Shown: positions 61,171 through 64,000 of the stretch, one piece after another | How positions within the stretch are numbered: the first letter of the stretch is position 1 | Layout: each line of letters opens with the position of its first letter | Position numbers and translations under genes: made by a program | Assembly (NCBI GenBank): GCA_963769585.1 | Contig: CAVYMJ010000001.1 | Span: 434,001-498,000, forward strand | Direction: 5' to 3' | From: SSC3 sp963769585 | GTDB taxonomy: Bacteria; Actinomycetota; Actinomycetes; Propionibacteriales; Nocardioidaceae | Length of the DNA stretch: 64,000 bases | Notes under the pieces: model-generated | What the model was told of the DNA's origin: nothing | Seen by the model: the letters and a program-made list of their open reading frames with translations, nothing else | Database searches by the model: none

Positions 61171-61545
61171 ATGCACATCGGTCAGGTCGCCCAGCACGCG
61201 GATGATCTCGAACGCGCGGCTGCTTTCTACACCAAGCTGCTCGGCCCGCCGGCCGGGTTCTTCGACCCTCCGGGGCTGCTCTTCTTCAGGCTCGGCGACG
61301 GCCGGCTGCTGCTGGAGAAGGCAGCACCGTCCGCGACGGTCTACCTGCACGTCGACGACGTCCGTGCGACGGTCGAGCAGCTCCGTTCCGACGGCGTCAC
61401 CATCGAGTCCGAGCCGCACCGGATCTTCCAGCACACCGACGACTCGCTCGGCCCGACCGGCAAGGACGAGTGGATGGCCTTCTTCCGGGACAGCGAGGAC
61501 AACCTGGTCGGCCTGATCTCGCACGACGACCCACCCGGGGTCTGA
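61171..61545 (+). CDS. VOC superfamily (glyoxalase-like) protein
   Basis: 124 aa. Metal-ligand pattern: HIGQVAQHADDLERAAAFYTKLLGPP, LLLEKAAP, VYLHVDDVRATVEQL, FFRDSEDNLVGLIS. CAGTCT lies 6 nt before ATG 61171, supporting it over GTG 61165. Substrate unknown; a glyoxalase/dioxygenase fold. Confidence 0.88.
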   Translation: MHIGQVAQHADDLERAAAFYTKLLGPPAGFFDPPGLLFFRLGDGRLLLEKAAPSATVYLHVDDVRATVEQLRSDGVTIESEPHRIFQHTDDSLGPTGKDEWMAFFRDSEDNLVGLISHDDPPGV

Positions 61546-61549
61546 GCGC

Positions 61550-62473
61550 TCAGCCACCCAGGGCGTTGACCACCCGGCTGGGGCTCGGGCGGCCGAGCTG
61601 TCCGGCCATCCAGACGCTGGTCTCTACGAGCCTGTCCAGCGAGACCCCTGTCTGGATGCCGAGGCCGTGCAGCATCCACACCAGGTCCTCGGTAGCGAGG
61701 TTGCCGGTCGCGCTCTCGGCGTACGGGCAGCCGCCGAGTCCACCGGCACTCGCGTCGAAGGTCGTCACCCCGTGACGCAGGGCAGCATGGGCGTTGGCCA
61801 GTGCCTGGCCGTAGGTGTCATGGAAGTGCATGGCGAGCACGTCGTCGGCGAGCCCCGCAGCGTTGAAGGCATCCAGAAGGGCATGGACGTGCCCCGTCGT
61901 ACCAACTCCGATGGTGTCTCCGAGGGAGAGCTGCGAGGCGCCGAGGTCGAAGAGCCGCTTCCCGACAGCGACGACCTGGTCGACGGGGACCGCGCCTTCC
62001 CAGGGATCTCCGAAGCACATCGAGACGTACGCTCGCACGTCGAGGCCGTGCTCGCGGGCTCGCGTGACCGTCGGCTCGAACATCGCGAACTGCTCGTCCA
62101 GGGAGCGGTTGAGGTTGCGCTGGGCGAACGTCTCGGTGGCGCTGCCGAAGATCGCGATGTGCTTGCAGCCGAGCTCCAGAGCGCGGTCGAGCCCCCGCTC
62201 ATTGGGCACCAGCACCGGGAGCTCTCGGCCGAGCTCGCCCAGCGCCGCCATCACCTCACCGGCGTCGGCCAGCTGCGGCACCCATGTCGGATGGACGAAG
62301 GAGGTCGCCTCGACGATCGGAAGTCCGGCGTCCAGCAGTCGGCCGATGAACTCGACCTTCACCTGCGCCGCGACCACGGTCTGCTCGTTCTGCAGGCCGT
62401 CACGGGGGCCGACCTCGTAGACCGTGACGCTGGCCGGCAGTGCCGGGTCCGGGACCGTCTGTGGACTACGCAT
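61550..62473 (-). CDS. Hydroxymethylglutaryl-CoA lyase
   Basis: 307 aa. It splits HMG-CoA to acetoacetate and acetyl-CoA, the last step of leucine breakdown. VTVYEVGPRDGLQNE (metal/active site), VEATSFVHPTWVPQLADA, SLGDTIGVGTTGHVHALLD, MHFHDTYGQALANAHAAL, and catalytic Cys in GGLGGCPYAESATGNLATEDLVWML. Its start overlaps the carboxylase stop by 8 nt. Confidence 0.94.
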   Translation of the reverse strand: MRSPQTVPDPALPASVTVYEVGPRDGLQNEQTVVAAQVKVEFIGRLLDAGLPIVEATSFVHPTWVPQLADAGEVMAALGELGRELPVLVPNERGLDRALELGCKHIAIFGSATETFAQRNLNRSLDEQFAMFEPTVTRAREHGLDVRAYVSMCFGDPWEGAVPVDQVVAVGKRLFDLGASQLSLGDTIGVGTTGHVHALLDAFNAAGLADDVLAMHFHDTYGQALANAHAALRHGVTTFDASAGGLGGCPYAESATGNLATEDLVWMLHGLGIQTGVSLDRLVETSVWMAGQLGRPSPSRVVNALGG

Positions 62474-62861
62474 GCGGGGCCTCCACCACGAAGAGCGTGT
62501 GCTTGAGCGGCACCTGCTCTCCCGGGGCCGCCCCTACGACGGTGACCACGCCGGGCCCGGGCGCCTTCAGGGCCAGCTCCATCTTCATCGCCTCCATCAC
62601 GCCCAGCACGTCACCCTCGGCCACCTCGTCCCCGACCGCCACGTTCACGGCGAGCACCGTTCCCGGCATCGGGGCCACCAGCGTGCCGTCGACGGCAGAA
62701 GCACCGGCCGCAGGACCGAACGCGTCGGGCCGGTCGAACGCGAACGTGTGCCCCAGGTAGGCCACATGAACGGCGTGCGCGCCGAGGTGTACCGACGCCT
62801 CGTGGACCAGGTCGTCGATCTCCAGCCGGAGCACATCGGGCTCCGACGCGATCGGCCGCAC
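62466..62861 (-). CDS. Acyl-CoA carboxylase alpha, biotinyl C-terminal part
   Basis: 131 aa in its own frame from GTG 62861. Holds the biotin attachment site EAMKMEL and GTLVAPMPGTVLAV, the lipoyl/biotinyl domain. Reading continues into the previous gene's frame by one base (see the frameshift finding), so it is probably the C-terminus of one alpha subunit, likely methylcrotonyl-CoA carboxylase given the adjacent HMG-CoA lyase. Confidence 0.8.
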   Translation of the reverse strand: MRPIASEPDVLRLEIDDLVHEASVHLGAHAVHVAYLGHTFAFDRPDAFGPAAGASAVDGTLVAPMPGTVLAVNVAVGDEVAEGDVLGVMEAMKMELALKAPGPGVVTVVGAAPGEQVPLKHTLFVVEAPHA

Positions 62862-64000
62862 CGTGCTGACCCGTTGCTGCGCCGAGGGTCCGGGGGTGGG
62901 GTGGCGCCGTGGAAGCCGTCACCGAAGGAGACCTCGCCGGTGGTCGGGTTCACGACGTACACCCGGCCGCCGAGCTCGACGGTGACCGGCGCCGCAGGCC
63001 CCGCGAGCCGCCAGCCGTCGTTGGTGCCGAACGGCGAGTGGTCCGCCGGGGTGTCGGTGGCGACCGCCCAGGCCCCGAGCAGAGCGGCCACGTCGGGGGG
63101 TGGGGGTGCGATGGCGCCAGGGTTGGAGTCGAGCCAGGCCGTGTCGACCTCGTTGTCGCGGAACTCGTCCGAGGCGGCGAGGCCGCGCAGGAAGCCGAGG
63201 TTGGTGGTCAGGCCCAGGATCGCGGTGTCGTCGAGCGCGTTGACCAGTGCGAGCCGGGCCGTCTCGCGGGTGGGGCCGTGCACGATGATCTTGCCCAGCA
63301 TCGGGTCGTACGACGTCCCGACCACCGATCCGCTCTCCAGGGCCGCATCGATGCGGGCCCGCGGCGACCACCGGACGTACGAAGCCAGGCCGGCCTGCGG
63401 CAGGAAGCCGTTGAACGCGTCCTCGGCGTACACCCGGGCCTCGAAGGCATGACCGGTGCAGGTGATGTCCTCCTGGGCGAAGGGAAGGGGCTCCCCCGCC
63501 GCGATGCGCAGCTGGAGCTGGACCAGGTCCAGCCCGGTGACCAGCTCGGTCACCGGGTGCTCCACCTGGAGCCTGGTGTTCATCTCCAGGAAGAAGACCT
63601 CGTCCCCCGAGACCAGGTACTCCACCGTGCCGGCGTTGGTGTACCCGACCTGGGTGGCCAGTGCCACCGCCGACTCCAGCAGCACCTTGCGCGCGGCCTC
63701 GGAGATGGTCGGCGCCGGAGCCTCCTCGATGACCTTCTGGTGACGCCGCTGTGCGGAGCAGTCCCGCTCGAAGAGGTGGACCACGTTGCCGTGCTGGTCG
63801 GCCAGGACCTGCACCTCCACGTGCCGGCCATGCTCGACGTACCGCTCGATCAGGACGGTGTCGTCCCCGAACGCGCTACTCGCCTCACGCTTCGCGGCCT
63901 CCAGGGCGGACTCGAGCTCCTCGGCCCGGCGGACGATGCGCATGCCCTTGCCGCCACCACCGGCCGCAGCCTTGACCAGGACCGGGAAGGTCATCCCCGC
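62645..64000 (-). CDS. Acyl-CoA carboxylase alpha, biotin carboxylase part (partial)
   Basis: Runs off the right edge. Biotin carboxylase motifs: VLVKAAAGGGGKGMRIV (ATP grasp), ERDCSAQRRHQKVIEEAPAP, FLEMNTRLQVEHPVTELVTGLDLVQLQL. Frame leaves the normal protein at about 62890, after GDGFHGATP, within a C-rich run (plus strand ggggg at 62892-62896 and gggg at 62898-62901), then continues in another frame to a chance stop at 62645. The frame of the biotinyl part joins by one base in this interval. Either a real frameshift or a sequence error in the homopolymer. Confidence 0.85.
   Translation of the reverse strand, partial: AGMTFPVLVKAAAGGGGKGMRIVRRAEELESALEAAKREASSAFGDDTVLIERYVEHGRHVEVQVLADQHGNVVHLFERDCSAQRRHQKVIEEAPAPTISEAARKVLLESAVALATQVGYTNAGTVEYLVSGDEVFFLEMNTRLQVEHPVTELVTGLDLVQLQLRIAAGEPLPFAQEDITCTGHAFEARVYAEDAFNGFLPQAGLASYVRWSPRARIDAALESGSVVGTSYDPMLGKIIVHGPTRETARLALVNALDDTAILGLTTNLGFLRGLAASDEFRDNEVDTAWLDSNPGAIAPPPPDVAALLGAWAVATDTPADHSPFGTNDGWRLAGPAAPVTVELGGRVYVVNPTTGEVSFGDGFHGATPPPDPRRSNGSARCGRSRRSPMCSGWRSTTWSTRRRYTSARTPFMWPTWGTRSRSTGPTRSVLRPVLLPSTARWWPRCRERCSP

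Overview
The window is chromosomal DNA from a high-GC Gram-positive bacterium, most likely an actinobacterium of the Nocardioidaceae type. This is inferred from several things. Codon third positions are GC-rich and GTG starts are frequent. Many genes appear leaderless, with a TANNNT -10 box 6-8 nt before the start codon. Typical actinobacterial genes are present: a bacterial proteasome activator (Bpa), an Rv0249c-Rv0247c-like succinate dehydrogenase, GTP-dependent PEP carboxykinase, and DUF2510 and DUF5926 proteins. Most of the window is ordinary core genome with small accessory islands.

Layout. 0-4.6 kb: a rhodanese, a secreted CHAP-domain hydrolase, a DUF305 lipoprotein and a frameshifted IS110-family element next to tRNA-Arg(ACG). 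4.9-8.4 kb: pckG, a LuxR-type regulator and, convergent to it, a very short secreted peptide. 8.6-13.9 kb: a tightly coupled four-gene operon of cytosolic subtilase, ECF sigma factor, a 176-aa unknown protein and a TPR-CHAT protease. A HopA1-like gene diverges from it. 15-18.3 kb: hemerythrin and a broken membrane gene, divergent from a TetR regulator across a clear operator, then two tRNA-Ser genes. 18.5-23.4 kb: membrane protein, nitrilase, mobA, DUF6457, quinone oxidoreductase, bpa and a secreted protein. 23.5-27.2 kb: sdhCAB plus a pterin dehydratase. 27.2-32.5 kb: an ABC exporter with two lipoproteins and an I36-like secreted protein. 32.8-42.2 kb: two HAD phosphatases coupled to serS, an FdhF/YdeP molybdo-oxidoreductase, a PAP2-lipid kinase fusion and pheA. 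42.3-46.5 kb: larB, larC, a GDT1-type transporter and arginine deiminase. 47.3-50.6 kb: an osmoprotectant ABC transporter. 50.9-57.8 kb: small housekeeping and regulatory genes (SEC-C protein, HATPase, GDPD, ORC-like ATPase, Fpg/Nei, rhodanese, aat, EcsC). 57.8-61.1 kb: a coupled trio with two sulfotransferases. 61.2-64 kb: VOC protein, HMG-CoA lyase and a frameshifted acyl-CoA carboxylase alpha subunit, probably part of leucine degradation; it runs off the right edge.

The best candidate for an under-described system is the subtilase / ECF sigma / unknown / TPR-CHAT operon. It has no CRISPR genes beside it, but it resembles the TPR-CHAT protease plus sigma-factor logic of type III-E CRISPR (Craspase). 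It reads as a possible intracellular protease cascade controlling a sigma factor. Secondary candidates are the IS110 left-end RNA region, the stand-alone HopA1-like gene, the ABC exporter/I36 cluster and the sulfotransferase trio. All functional links beyond the family assignments are inference.
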